This document shows positions 9,455 through 18,309 of a stretch of DNA of 64,000 nt, piece after piece. The number at the start of each line of letters is the position of its first letter. Within the stretch, counting starts at the first letter, position 1. Origin of the DNA: Mesorhizobium plurifarium (GTDB lineage Bacteria; Pseudomonadota; Alphaproteobacteria; Rhizobiales; Rhizobiaceae). The notes beneath the pieces were generated by a model. That model saw only the letters and a program-made list of their open reading frames with translations. It searched no databases and was not told where the DNA came from. The stretch is from assembly GCA_000824785.1 (NCBI GenBank), contig CCNB01000045.1:130184-194183 (forward strand). Reading direction: 5' to 3'. A program made the translations under genes and the position numbers.

Positions 9455-10042
9455 ATGTACCCGCTCGTCTACATCGCGCGCCACGGCCAGACCGAGTGGA
9501 ATGCCGAGCACCGCCTGCAGGGGCAGGCCGACACCGACCTCAACGATTTCGGCCGCGAGCAGGCGAGGCTTAACGGCCGACGGTTGGCTGAGCTTGTCAG
9601 AAATCCTGCGGATTTCGATTTTGTCGCCAGCCCGATGCGGCGCACGCGCGAGACGATGGAATTGATGCGCGAAGCGATGGGGCTCGATCCCACCGCTTAC
9701 CGCACCGATGCGCGTCTGGTGGAGATAAGTTTCGGCGACTGGCAGGGTTTCACCTTCGCCGAGCTCGAGGAACGCGCCCCCGGCTCGACCGACGGCCGCC
9801 GCCACGCAAAGTGGGATTTCCAGCCGCCCGGCGAGGGCGCCGAAAGCTACGAGATGCTGCTTGAGCGGATAAAGCCATGGTTCGCCGAACTTCGGCAGCC
9901 GACCGTCTGCGTCACGCATGGCGGCGTCATCCGCTGCTTCTTCCGCTTCGTCGCCGGCCTTTCCAAGCAGCAAGCGGCCGGCCTCGATGTCCCTCAGGAC
10001 CGCCTGCTGCGGCTGGAGGGCCGCAGTTTGCAGTGGCTGTGA
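9455..10042 (+). CDS. Histidine phosphatase (phosphoglycerate mutase-like) family protein
   Basis: 195-residue member of the dPGM/acid phosphatase branch. The catalytic RHGQTEWN motif is near the N-terminus (ARHGQTEWNAEHRLQGQADTD) and the second catalytic histidine is in CVTHGGVIR near residue 150. These proteins transfer or hydrolyse phosphate through a phosphohistidine. Sequence alone does not tell a metabolic mutase from a broad phosphatase (GpmB-like); the short length favours phosphatase. The start at 9455 puts the histidine about residue 10, as usual. Cytoplasmic, probably monocistronic. Confidence 0.88.
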   Translation: MYPLVYIARHGQTEWNAEHRLQGQADTDLNDFGREQARLNGRRLAELVRNPADFDFVASPMRRTRETMELMREAMGLDPTAYRTDARLVEISFGDWQGFTFAELEERAPGSTDGRRHAKWDFQPPGEGAESYEMLLERIKPWFAELRQPTVCVTHGGVIRCFFRFVAGLSKQQAAGLDVPQDRLLRLEGRSLQWL

Positions 10043-10087
10043 GGCAGTGTCAAAGCCTACAGGAGAGCGGACGAAGCCACCTGAATT

Positions 10088-10275
10088 CGTCATCCTAGGG
10101 CGGAGCGACGCGAAGCGTCGCGTAGACCCTAGGATCCATGCCGTGACCCAGGTCGAATGGCAAAAGCGGTGCAGAACAAAGGTCGTTCTGCACCGCTGCA
10201 AAGCCTCGACGTAACGGCATGGATTCTAGGGTCTGCGCGCGTCGCTCCGCTCCTTGCTTCGCCCTAGAATGACGA
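10088..10275. repeat. Nested mosaic palindromic repeat filling the gap after the phosphatase gene
   Basis: The 310-base gap from 10043 to 10352 holds this element and no gene. Its outer arms are CGTCATCCTAGGGCGGAGC at the left and a near reverse complement ending TCGCCCTAGAATGACG at the right. Inside, CCTAGGATCCATGCCGTGAC (10128-10147) is inverted at 10212-10232. Related sequence lies at 1-270 and 45457-45513. Confidence 0.85.
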
Positions 10276-10352
10276 AGCTTCGGCGTTCCGGCCGGTTTCT
10301 AAGGTCGTCATGTACCCGGCTCAGTACAGCGGCCAAAACCCCGCGTCGTAGA

Positions 10353-10616
10353 CTAGTTCTGGTCGCTGTCGGGCAGCTGCATATCCGTCACGACATTCTC
10401 GCCGTTGGTCACATCATAGGCGATGACGATGTCCATGCCGGGCTTCAGCGAGTCGATATCGGTCTCGGCGTTGAGCTTGTAGGCCTTGCCGTCGTCAAGC
10501 GTCAGCGTCAGCGTGTCCTTGTCGACCTTCTTGATCAGGCCTTCGGTCTGGCCGGCGAACGCGGCGGCGGTGGAAATCATGAGCATGGCGCAGGCGGCGC
10601 CAATCAGGGTACGCAT
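10353..10616 (-). CDS. Small secreted DUF1344 protein
   Basis: 87 residues. A clear Sec signal peptide (AACAMLMISTAAAFAG, cleavage probably after AFA near residue 21) is followed by a compact acidic domain, TEGLIKKVDKDTLTLTLDDGKAYKLNAETDIDSLKPGMDIVIAYDV shortened here to its recognisable DUF1344 pattern of a KKVD...TLTLDDG strand pair. Function unknown; periplasmic. It is transcribed towards the repeat and away from aroC. Confidence 0.85.
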   Translation of the reverse strand: MRTLIGAACAMLMISTAAAFAGQTEGLIKKVDKDTLTLTLDDGKAYKLNAETDIDSLKPGMDIVIAYDVTNGENVVTDMQLPDSDQN

Positions 10617-10821
10617 CGTCGTCCTCTTTGGTCATTGCGCCGGCTGGTCAGCGGCGGATCCTCAACGGCGGATGGGAAGAGAGCAGAAACCAACCGAATG
10701 TGTCAAAACTAAATCCGCCACATCACAGTTTGATGCAGCCGATCACCGTTTGACCACTGTGGAAAACGCCAATAGAAGGCAGCCTTAACCGGGTTCCCTC
10801 ACCGGGGCAGGGCGTATTTTC

Positions 10822-11915
10822 ATGTCTCACAACACCTTCGGCCATCTCTTCCGTGTCACCACCTGGGGTGAAAGCCATGGTGCGGCGCTCGGCTGCGTTG
10901 TCGACGGCTGCCCGCCCGGCATCCGCTTCAAGCGCGAGGACATCCAGGCCGAGCTCGACCGCCGCCGCCCTGGACAGTCGCGCTTCGTCACCCAGCGCCG
11001 CGAGCCGGACGAGGTCAAGATCCTGTCCGGCTTCATCCTCGACGAGGACGGCGAGACCATGATCACCACCGGCACGCCGGTGTCGATGCTGATCGACAAT
11101 GTCGACCAGCGCTCCAAGGATTACGGCGAGATCGCGCGCCAGTACCGGCCCGGCCATGCCGACTACACCTATGACGTCAAATACGGCCTGCGCGACCACC
11201 GCGGCGGCGGCCGCTCCTCTGCGCGCGAGACGGCGGCCAGAGTGGCGGCGGGCGCGCTCGCCCGCAGGATAGTGCCCGGCATGGTGGTGCGCGGCGCGCT
11301 GGTTTCGATGGGCGAGAAACAAATAGATCGCGCCAACTGGAACTGGAATTTCGTCGGCGACGCCGAAAACCCGTTCTTCACGCCTGATCCAGCCTCGGTT
11401 CCGGTGTTCACCGCCTATCTCGACGGCATCCGTAAGGCCGGCTCCTCGGTCGGCGCGGTGATCGAGATCGTCGCCGACGGCGTGCCGGCCGGCCTTGGGG
11501 CGCCGATCTACGCCAAGCTCGACCAAGACATCGCGTCCGGCCTGATGTCGATCAACGCCGTCAAGGGCGTCGAGATCGGCAATGGCTTCGAGGCGGCCCG
11601 CATCACTGGCGAACAGAATGCCGACGAGATGCGCATGGGCAATGACGGCAAGCCGGTGTTTTTGTCCAACCATGCCGGCGGTATCCTGGGCGGCATCTCG
11701 ACCGGACAGCCGATCGTCGCCCGCTTCGCCGTCAAGCCGACGTCTTCGATCCTCACGCCCCGCAAGTCGATCGACAAGGACGGCAAGGATGTCGAGGTGA
11801 TGACCAAGGGCCGCCACGACCCGTGCGTCGGCATACGCGCCGTTCCGATCGGCGAGGCGATGGTTGCCTGCGCGATCGCAGACCATTATCTGCGGCATAG
11901 AGGACAGACAGGGAA

Positions 11916-11937
<22 letters not shown>
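10822..11937 (+). CDS. aroC: Chorismate synthase
   Basis: 371 residues; converts 5-enolpyruvylshikimate-3-phosphate to chorismate with reduced FMN, the end of the shikimate pathway. Family signatures are seen: [18 protein letters not shown] at the N-terminus and [21 protein letters not shown] in the middle, plus the C-terminal [11 protein letters not shown]. The last residues (AVGSRE) and the stop codon are encoded by the GGCAGTA heptamer repeat that begins at 11916, so the C-terminus has been rewritten by the repeat; the core enzyme ends before it. ATG at 10822. Confidence 0.96.
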
Positions 11938-12003
<66 letters not shown>

Positions 12004-12029
12004 ATTCCTGCGAGCGAAGCGAGCGCCCC

Positions 12030-13130
12030 ATGCCTTACGACCAGAAGAAGATCGTCGAAGCGATCCGCGCCTTCGAGCGCGGCGAGATCGTCGTCGTCAT
12101 GGACGATGACGGGCGCGAGAACGAGGGCGACCTGATCGTCGCCGCCGTGCATTGCACGCCGGAGAAGATGGCCTTCATCGTGCGCAACACCTCCGGCATC
12201 GTCTGTACGCCAATGCTCCGCGAGGACGCGAGGCGCCTGAATCTCGCGCCGATGGTGGCGGACAATGATTCCGCCCACACCACGGCCTTCACGGTCAGCG
12301 TCGACTTCAAGCACGGCACGACAACAGGCATTTCCGCCGACGACCGCACGCTGACCGTGCGCAACCTCGCCAACGGCAATGTCGGCCCGTCGGATTTCGT
12401 GCGCCCCGGCCACATCTTCCCGCTGATCGCGCGCGAAGGCGGCGTCTTGATGCGCTCCGGCCATACCGAAGCCGCGGTCGATCTCTGCAAGCTCGCCGGC
12501 CTGCCGCCGGTCGGTGTCATCTCCGAGCTGGTCAACGACGACGGCACGGTCAAGCGCGGACCGGAAGTGCAGGCCTTCGCCGAGGAACACGGCCTGAAGC
12601 AGGTTTCGGTCGCCGATCTCATCGCCTACCGCCAGCGCAAGGAAACGCTGGTCCAGCGCGTCGCCTGTTCCGACATCGAAACGCCCGGCGGCAAGGCGCA
12701 GGCTTTCACCTACACGCTGCCATGGGATTCCATGCACCACCTGGCGGTCGTCTTCGGCGACATCCGTGACGGTGAGGACGTGCCGGTGCGCCTGCATCCG
12801 GAAGATGTCGTCACCGACGTCTTCGGCACCAGCCACCGGCTCGACGGCATCATGAAGGCGATGGGCGAGCGCCGGCGCGGCGTCATCGTCTATCTGCGCG
12901 AGGGCTCGGTCGGCGTCGCCCACCAGGAGCGCAAGCGGCCGCAGAGCGGCGACCGCGAGGACCACGAGGAAGCCCGCCGCCGCGAGAACGAATGGCGCGA
13001 GATCGGCCTCGGCGCCCAGATCCTCAAGGACCTCGGCATTTCCTCGATCAACCTGATCGCCTCGCGCGAGCGCCATTATGTCGGCCTCGAGGGCTTTGGC
13101 ATCCACATCGCGAAGACGGAAATTCTGTAG
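12030..13130 (+). CDS. ribB: 3,4-dihydroxy-2-butanone 4-phosphate synthase with degenerate GTP cyclohydrolase II-like C-terminal domain
   Basis: 366 residues. Residues 1-205 form DHBP synthase (riboflavin pathway, makes the four-carbon unit from ribulose 5-phosphate), with MDDDGRENEGDLIVAA and RPGHIFPLIAREGGVLMRSGHTEAAVD, including the catalytic Asp/Glu and His. Residues 206-366 have the shape of GTP cyclohydrolase II, but the three zinc cysteines are gone: VRLHPEDVVTDVFGTSHRLDG (about 253-273) stands where HSECLTGD...LRCDCG would be. The C-terminal part can therefore not be a working cyclohydrolase; it resembles the RibB-X variant of Proteobacteria. A separate ribA is expected elsewhere. Confidence 0.93.
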   Translation: MPYDQKKIVEAIRAFERGEIVVVMDDDGRENEGDLIVAAVHCTPEKMAFIVRNTSGIVCTPMLREDARRLNLAPMVADNDSAHTTAFTVSVDFKHGTTTGISADDRTLTVRNLANGNVGPSDFVRPGHIFPLIAREGGVLMRSGHTEAAVDLCKLAGLPPVGVISELVNDDGTVKRGPEVQAFAEEHGLKQVSVADLIAYRQRKETLVQRVACSDIETPGGKAQAFTYTLPWDSMHHLAVVFGDIRDGEDVPVRLHPEDVVTDVFGTSHRLDGIMKAMGERRRGVIVYLREGSVGVAHQERKRPQSGDREDHEEARRRENEWREIGLGAQILKDLGISSINLIASRERHYVGLEGFGIHIAKTEIL

Positions 13131-13148
13131 GTCGACGAGCGGTTAGCG

Positions 13149-14369
13149 TCACTGCGCCGGGGCCGCTGCCTCGCGCCTGTCCACGTCGCAATCGCCTGTC
13201 GCCAGCCGGCATTGTCCGGCGAGCACGGTGGCCAGCGCAATCGCGCCGGCTGCCACCGATACCCAGAACCCGTTCTGCGGTCCGAACGTGTCGACCATCC
13301 AGCCGGCGGCGAAGGAGCCCAGCGCCATGCCGATGCCGATGCCGGTCGTCACCCAGGTGACGCCTTCGGTGAGCATCGCCGGCGGCACGTGGCGCTCGAT
13401 CAGGCCGAAGGCGGTGATGAAGGTCGGAGAGATCGCGACGCCGCTGACGAACACCGCCAGCGCCAGCGTCGGCACCGTGTCGGCAAAAAGCAGCGGCAGC
13501 GTGGTGAGCGCGATCACGGTGACCGCGACCGCCAGTTGCCGCTGCAGCGGCGCCTTCAGGCTGAGCGCGCCGACGATGATGCCGAGCACGAAGGAGCCGA
13601 GCGCGTAGACGCCGATGACCAGGCTTGCCGCCTCAGGCTGGCCAAGCGCCTTGGTGATGGCGACTGTCGTGACTTCCGTGGTGGCGAAGGTCGCCCCGAC
13701 GAAGATCAGCGCGAAGGTGATGATCTGCACCGGCCGCAGGCGGATCGCCGAGCCGGTCGCCCCATGTTCCGCCGGGCGGATGGGCGGCTCGGAGGAACGC
13801 TGCAACAGGAATGCCGCCGAACCGAGCGCCAGCAGCAATGTGCTGACCACCATGCCGGCCTCGGGAAACAGTGCCGCGCTCAAGCCAACCGACAGCGAGG
13901 CGCCGGCGACGTAGACCAGCTCGTCGGCGGCGGATTCGAAGGCGAAGGCGGTGTTCAGCTCGGGGCGATCGCGAAAAATCTCGGTCCAGCGCGCCCTGAC
14001 CAGCGCCGGGATGCTGGGCATGGCGGCGGCAAGCAGCGCCGATCCGAACAGGGTCCAGGCCGGCCAGTGCTGGTTGGCCGCGACGATCAACGTCGCGAAG
14101 GCAAGCACCGAGACGAGCGTGGTCGGCAGGGCAATCGTGGTTTGGCCGCGCTGATCCACCCATCGCGAGATCTGCGGCGACAAAACTGCATTCACAAGGG
14201 CATAGGTCGCTGAGACTGCTCCGGCCAGCCAGTATTCGCCATGTGTCTGCGACAGCATCGCCACGATGCCGATCGGCGCCATGGCGATCGGTAGCCGCGC
14301 GATGAAGGCGGCCGCTGCGAAGCCTTTGGTGCCGGGAGCCCGAAAGATGTCCGCATAGGGGTTTCGCAT
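13149..14369 (-). CDS. MFS transporter, probable drug or metabolite exporter
   Basis: 406 residues with about 12 hydrophobic segments and a loop between helices 2 and 3 reading SPQISRWVDQRGQT, the MFS motif-A position. Start at 14369 (MRNPYADIF) is chosen over an upstream start at 14402 because GAGGAGCAGG precedes it and the upstream segment overlaps the operator. It is divergent from a TetR gene whose three operators lie between, the typical arrangement of an exporter repressed by its regulator. The substrate is unknown. Confidence 0.88.
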   Translation of the reverse strand: MRNPYADIFRAPGTKGFAAAAFIARLPIAMAPIGIVAMLSQTHGEYWLAGAVSATYALVNAVLSPQISRWVDQRGQTTIALPTTLVSVLAFATLIVAANQHWPAWTLFGSALLAAAMPSIPALVRARWTEIFRDRPELNTAFAFESAADELVYVAGASLSVGLSAALFPEAGMVVSTLLLALGSAAFLLQRSSEPPIRPAEHGATGSAIRLRPVQIITFALIFVGATFATTEVTTVAITKALGQPEAASLVIGVYALGSFVLGIIVGALSLKAPLQRQLAVAVTVIALTTLPLLFADTVPTLALAVFVSGVAISPTFITAFGLIERHVPPAMLTEGVTWVTTGIGIGMALGSFAAGWMVDTFGPQNGFWVSVAAGAIALATVLAGQCRLATGDCDVDRREAAAPAQ

Positions 14370-14405
14370 GATCCTGCTCCTCGACAAGGGTGAATACCAC
14401 AATTA

Positions 14406-14472
14406 CATACGTCACGTATGAATGTCAGATAATTCATACGCCGCGTATGTCAATTGGCATACGACGCGTATG
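14406..14472. promoter_or_regulatory. Three TetR-type operators, CATACGNNNCGTATG
   Basis: Three 15-base palindromes with exact 6-base arms: 14406-14420 (spacer TCA), 14435-14449 (CCG) and 14458-14472 (ACG). Centre-to-centre spacing is 29 and 23 bases. They fill the 120-base gap between the MFS start (14369) and the TetR start (14490), so they should control both divergent promoters. Confidence 0.88.
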
Positions 14473-14489
14473 TGAGTAGGGCCAGAGCC

Positions 14490-15083
14490 ATGCACAGACC
14501 GCGCAAGGAGATGATCGCCGAAACGCGCGCCAAGCTGATCGCGGCTGCCCGCCACGCCTTCGGCACGGTCGGCTATGCCGAGGCTTCGATGGACGATTTC
14601 ACCGCCTCGGCCGGTCTGACGCGCGGCGCGCTCTACCATCATTTCGGCGACAAGAAGGGGCTGCTGCAGGCGGTGATCGCCGAGATCGACGGCGAAATGG
14701 CCGTGCGGGTGAACGAGGTGGCCTCGAAGGCGCCGACCCGCTGGCAGCATTTCGTCGACGAATGCACCACCTATATCGAGATGGCGCTGGAGCCGGAGAT
14801 CCAGCGCATCATGTTCCGCGACGGCCCGGCCGTGCTCGGCGACCCGGCGCAATGGCCGAATGCCAGCGCCTGCACGGCCTCGATGACCGAGCATCTGACC
14901 AGGCTGCAGGAAGAGGGCGTGGTCGTCGCCGATGTCGATCCCGAGACGGCCTCGCGGCTGATCAATGGCGCCAGCAGCCAGGCCGCGCAGCGCATCGCCA
15001 ATTCGAAGGATCCGGAAGCCACCTCGAAGAAGGCGATCGCGGCGTTCAAGCAGCTGCTCGAAGGCTTGCGCAAGAAGCCTTGA
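14490..15083 (+). CDS. TetR family transcriptional repressor
   Basis: 197 residues. The N-terminal helix-turn-helix is plain: RAKLIAAARHAFGTVGYAEASMDDFTASAGLTRGALYHHFGDKKGLL (about residues 12-57), with the recognition helix TRGALYHHFGDK. The remaining alpha-helical ligand/dimerisation domain has no recognisable ligand signature. Start ATG at 14490; an in-frame ATG at 14460 would begin inside the third operator. Probably represses the divergent exporter and itself; the inducer is unknown. Confidence 0.92.
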   Translation: MHRPRKEMIAETRAKLIAAARHAFGTVGYAEASMDDFTASAGLTRGALYHHFGDKKGLLQAVIAEIDGEMAVRVNEVASKAPTRWQHFVDECTTYIEMALEPEIQRIMFRDGPAVLGDPAQWPNASACTASMTEHLTRLQEEGVVVADVDPETASRLINGASSQAAQRIANSKDPEATSKKAIAAFKQLLEGLRKKP

Positions 15084-15194
15084 GGGCACGCTTGGGTAAC
15101 CAGGCCACCGCGTTGTGCACTGGTTTCAGGCCGGTGCAACCCTGCCGTGATTGACAATCAATAGGGCGAGCGCATCCTCCCCAGCCATTCTCTT

Positions 15195-15295
15195 ACAGCG
15201 CCGCGCGTTCTTTGAACGCGCAAAGGACGCTGTAAAACTTTGATTTGGCGCATGATCCTTTCCGAAAATCGCTTCCGATTTTCGGGGTCATGCGC
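15195..15295 (-). repeat. Bipartite palindromic element (short palindrome plus long palindrome)
   Basis: Short palindrome 15195-15233 (ACAGCG...CGCTGT with inner GCGCGTTC/GAACGCGC) and long palindrome 15248-15295 (GCGCATGA...TCATGCGC with inner CCGAAAATCG/CGATTTTCGG). On the minus strand the order is long, A-rich 14-base spacer, short, the same order as the copies at 22433-22538 and 43216-43317. The 233-base gap 15084-15316 holds nothing else. Confidence 0.85.
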
Positions 15296-15316
15296 GGGGT
15301 ATGGGGAGTCGGGGCC

Positions 15317-16300
15317 ATGTGGGACTTCAGCATTGGCCGGTCTGTGTCGATCATGATGCGGACATGGCCGTTCATCGTCTTTCGCATGATCGTCTATTTC
15401 GGCATCACGGTCGCCTACATCATGGCGACAGGCACGGGCGCCAGCGTCGGCTACGGCGTCGGCCACATCTCGACCGATCCCGACGGCCCGATGTCCTTCG
15501 CGCTCTGGGGCGGCGTGGTCGGCTTCGGCATCGTCTCGATCGCCGTCTACTGGATCCGCGAATACATCCTCTACGTGCTGAAAGCGGGCCATATCGCCGT
15601 CATGGTGCATCTGATCGACGGCCATGACGTGCCCGGCGGCCAGGGCCAGATCGCCTATGCCAAGGAAGTCGTCACCCAGCGTTTCGCCGAGGCCAACATC
15701 CTTTTCGTCGTCGATCAGCTGGTCAAGGGCGCCATCCGCGCCATCACCGGCCTGATCGGCGGCATCGCCGCCTTCCTGCCCATTCCGGGCCTGAGCGGCA
15801 TCGTCAGTTTCATCAACACGGTCATCCGCATCTCGCTGACCTATGTCGACGAGATCATCCTGGGCTACAACATCCACGTCAATTCGAGCTCGCCCTTCGA
15901 GACGGCGCGGCAAGGCGTGGTGCTCTACGCGCAGAACGGCAAGCACATGGTAAAGAACGCCGTCTGGCTTGCGGTGATCATGTGGGGCGTGTCCTTCGTC
16001 ATCTTCCTGCTGATGCTGGCGCCTGCCGCCGCCATCCTGTGGGTCATGCCCGGACAATTGGCCGGCTGGGCCTTCGTGCTGGCGATCGTCTTTGCCTGGG
16101 CCTTCAAGGCAGCCTTCATCGAGCCGTTCGCCATCGCGTCCTTGATGCAGGTCTATTTCGAAGCCATCGAAGGGCAAGTGCCCAACCCCGAATGGGACAT
16201 GAGGCTCGCCGAGGCCTCGTCCAAATTCAGGGAACTGCGCGACAAGGCGCTGGGCTCCTTCGGCGGCGGATCGCGCTGGGACACGCCCCGGGCCGCTTGA
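15317..16300 (+). CDS. Polytopic membrane protein of unknown function
   Basis: 327 residues with about five or six hydrophobic segments, including a glycine-rich pair (ITGLIGGIAAFLPIPGLSGIVSF) and a long C-terminal hairpin (WGVSFVIFLLMLAPAAAILWVM ... GWAFVLAIVFAWAFKAAF). No family is recognised. The start at 15317 (MWDFSIGR) is preferred: the frame is open back to 15245, but that stretch is the palindromic repeat. It ends 13 bases before the end of convergent bluB. The C-terminal 50 residues are polar and cytoplasmic-looking. Confidence 0.78.
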   Translation: MWDFSIGRSVSIMMRTWPFIVFRMIVYFGITVAYIMATGTGASVGYGVGHISTDPDGPMSFALWGGVVGFGIVSIAVYWIREYILYVLKAGHIAVMVHLIDGHDVPGGQGQIAYAKEVVTQRFAEANILFVVDQLVKGAIRAITGLIGGIAAFLPIPGLSGIVSFINTVIRISLTYVDEIILGYNIHVNSSSPFETARQGVVLYAQNGKHMVKNAVWLAVIMWGVSFVIFLLMLAPAAAILWVMPGQLAGWAFVLAIVFAWAFKAAFIEPFAIASLMQVYFEAIEGQVPNPEWDMRLAEASSKFRELRDKALGSFGGGSRWDTPRAA

Positions 16301-16312
16301 TCGGCGGCCTGA

Positions 16313-17044
16313 TCAGAGCTTCGGCGCGCCGCCAAGCCTTGCGATCGCCGATTTCAGCGGCGCCTCGCCTGCGCCGCTGAAAGTCTCGCTCATCACCAGC
16401 TCGGGCAGCGGCAGGCGCTTGCCCCAGCCATGCGCCTCGAGGTCCGGCCTCGGTGCGAAGTCCGAGACGCGGCCGACGCACAGATAGGCGATCGGCGTGA
16501 CATGCTCCGGGATCGACAACAGCCGCTTCAGCGCCTCCGTATCGATGATGCTGACCCAGCCGACGCCGACGCCTTCCGCGCGTGCCGCCAGCCAGAAATT
16601 CTGCACCGCGCAGACGGTGCTGTAGAGATCCATCTCCGGATTGTGCCAGCGCCCGAGCGGCGAGTCCTTCGAGCGCTGCCGGTCGCAGGTGATGCAGAGG
16701 TTGAGCGCGCTTTCGCAGATGCCTTCGAGCTTCAGCTTGCGGTAGAGCGCCTGCCGCTCCGCCTCGATCGCCGGCATTTCCTGCTCGCGCGCGGCGAGGA
16801 ACAGGTCGCGCACTTGTCTGCGCCGCTCGGCATCGCGGATAACGATGAAATTCCACGGCTGCATGTAGCCGACCGACGGCGCGTGATGCGCGGCGGTGAG
16901 AAGCCGCGCCAGCACATGGTCGTCGAGATCATCGGGGACGAAATGGCTGCGCACGTCACGCCTGGTGAAGATAGCCCGGTAGACCGCGTCGCGCGCCAAT
17001 TGGTCGAAGTCGTCGCCGCCCGCGGCGATCGCTGCTGCCGTCAT
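16313..17044 (-). CDS. bluB: 5,6-dimethylbenzimidazole synthase
   Basis: 243-residue flavin destructase of the nitroreductase fold that breaks reduced FMN down to dimethylbenzimidazole, the lower ligand of vitamin B12. Features: RAIFTRRDVRSHF, then AAHHAPSVGYMQPWNFIVI, the ARPxxxxxMxxPW-like BluB block, and WHNPEMDLYSTVCAVQN, with the aspartate (MD) expected at the active site, and VGWVSIID. Its leader contains a cobalamin riboswitch, so expression should fall when coenzyme B12 is abundant. This agrees with the role and is known for rhizobial bluB. Confidence 0.95.
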   Translation of the reverse strand: MTAAAIAAGGDDFDQLARDAVYRAIFTRRDVRSHFVPDDLDDHVLARLLTAAHHAPSVGYMQPWNFIVIRDAERRRQVRDLFLAAREQEMPAIEAERQALYRKLKLEGICESALNLCITCDRQRSKDSPLGRWHNPEMDLYSTVCAVQNFWLAARAEGVGVGWVSIIDTEALKRLLSIPEHVTPIAYLCVGRVSDFAPRPDLEAHGWGKRLPLPELVMSETFSGAGEAPLKSAIARLGGAPKL

Positions 17045-17099
17045 CGCTTTTCCCCTTGCGACAAGCAGTCATTCGCCTGACCAAGCGGACGACCATGTC

Positions 17100-17252
17100 T
17101 GCCAGGCCGGTCTTCTGGCTCGGGATCGTCCCGCCCCGGCGCCTTCCCGTCATGGACAGTGGCGTTTGCCGGCGCGGTCCCCCTCACAGCGTTGGGCACG
17201 CCACGGAGTTCAACCGTGTTCCCGATTCTCCCGCGTCGCGGGCACCAGGCAG
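17100..17252 (-). ncRNA. Cobalamin (B12) riboswitch controlling bluB
   Basis: Read on the minus strand, the leader has P1 5' side GCCTGGTGCC (17241-17250), then GGGAA with CACGG near 17217, the conserved GCCACTG (17158-17164), GACGGGAAGG, and the 3' hallmark GAGCCAGAAGACCGGCC (17103-17119), which closes P1. This is the class I cobalamin aptamer order. It ends about 55 bases before the bluB ATG, leaving room for a ribosome-site sequestering stem. An apparent plus-strand reading frame across it (from 17056) is an artefact. The rest of the 335-base gap, 17253-17379, should hold the two divergent promoters. Confidence 0.93.
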
Positions 17253-17379
17253 CGAAGTGACCTTACCGCGAAGTTGGGCACCCGCCAATGGCGCGGACGA
17301 CACCGGCTGGCGCAATTTCCCCAGCCATTCGGCTTTTCAAACATGGTCATTACGGTCGCGGGTGCCTAGATTAGGCGCC

Positions 17380-18306
17380 ATGGCCACCCGTCTCTACACG
17401 CATCCGATCTTCCTCGAACACCTCACGCCGCCCGGTCACCCCGAGCGGCCCGACCGCCTGCGCGCCATCGAGCGCGTGCTGGACGACGAGGCTTTTTCGG
17501 CGCTCGACCGCGTCAAGGCGCCGGAAGGCGACGAGAAAACCATCCTCTATGCGCATCCCGAGGATTTCGTCGAGCGCGTGCGCGCGGCGATCCCGCAGAG
17601 CGGGATTGTCTCGATCGATGCCGACACCAGCGCCAGCCCGAAAAGCTGGCAGGCGGCGGTGACGGCGATCGGCGCGGCGAACGCCGCCGTCGACGATGTC
17701 TTCGAGGGCCGTGCCGCCAATGTCTTCGTCGCCGCCCGCCCGCCGGGACATCACGCCGAAAAGACCACGGCGATGGGGTTCTGCCTGTTCAATACGGCGG
17801 CGATCGCCGCCCGCTATGCGCAGAAGAAGCACCAGGCCGAGCGCGTCGCCATCGTCGATTGGGACGTTCATCACGGCAACGGCACGCAGGACATTTTTTG
17901 GGACGATCCGTCGGTGCTCTACTGCTCGACGCATCAGATGCCGCTTTACCCGGGTACCGGGGCGAAGAGCGAGACAGGCGCGGGCAACATCGTCAACGCG
18001 CCGCTCGCGCCGCGGACCGGCAGCGACATGTTCCGCGACGCCTTCCTGTCGCGCGTGCTGCCGTCGATCGATGCCTTCGCGCCGGACCTGATCATCATTT
18101 CCGCCGGCTTCGACGCGCATCACCGCGATCCGCTGGCCGAGATCAACCTGACCGAGGACGATTTCGACTGGGCGACCGGCAAGCTGATGGAGCGCGCCGG
18201 GCGCCACAGCTCCAACAGGCTCGTCAGCCTGCTGGAAGGCGGCTACGATCTGCAGGGGCTGGCATTTTCAGTCGCCGCCCATGTCGGGCGGCTGATGAAG
18301 GGATAG
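17380..18306 (+). CDS. Histone deacetylase-like amidohydrolase (acetylpolyamine amidohydrolase family)
   Basis: 308-residue zinc hydrolase that removes acetyl groups from small amines or lysine-like substrates. Seen in order: HPERPDRL, ARPPGHHAE (catalytic His pair), DWDVHHGNGTQDIFWDDPSV (zinc Asp/His), ISAGFDAHHRDPL (zinc Asp) and LEGGYD. All zinc ligands appear intact. Start ATG at 17380 is chosen; the frame is open to 17056 but that segment crosses the bluB riboswitch. The xseB gene starts 3 bases after the stop, a pairing common in Rhizobiales. Confidence 0.92.
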   Translation: MATRLYTHPIFLEHLTPPGHPERPDRLRAIERVLDDEAFSALDRVKAPEGDEKTILYAHPEDFVERVRAAIPQSGIVSIDADTSASPKSWQAAVTAIGAANAAVDDVFEGRAANVFVAARPPGHHAEKTTAMGFCLFNTAAIAARYAQKKHQAERVAIVDWDVHHGNGTQDIFWDDPSVLYCSTHQMPLYPGTGAKSETGAGNIVNAPLAPRTGSDMFRDAFLSRVLPSIDAFAPDLIIISAGFDAHHRDPLAEINLTEDDFDWATGKLMERAGRHSSNRLVSLLEGGYDLQGLAFSVAAHVGRLMKG

Positions 18307-18309
18307 GGT

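Noticed and set aside
10617-10821. Riboswitch or small RNA upstream of aroC
   Set aside because: No conserved motif or stable stem set is visible in the roughly 200-base gap.
17056-17379. N-terminal extension of the deacetylase-like gene
   Set aside because: It crosses the cobalamin riboswitch on the other strand and does not resemble the family; the start at 17380 fits known N-termini.
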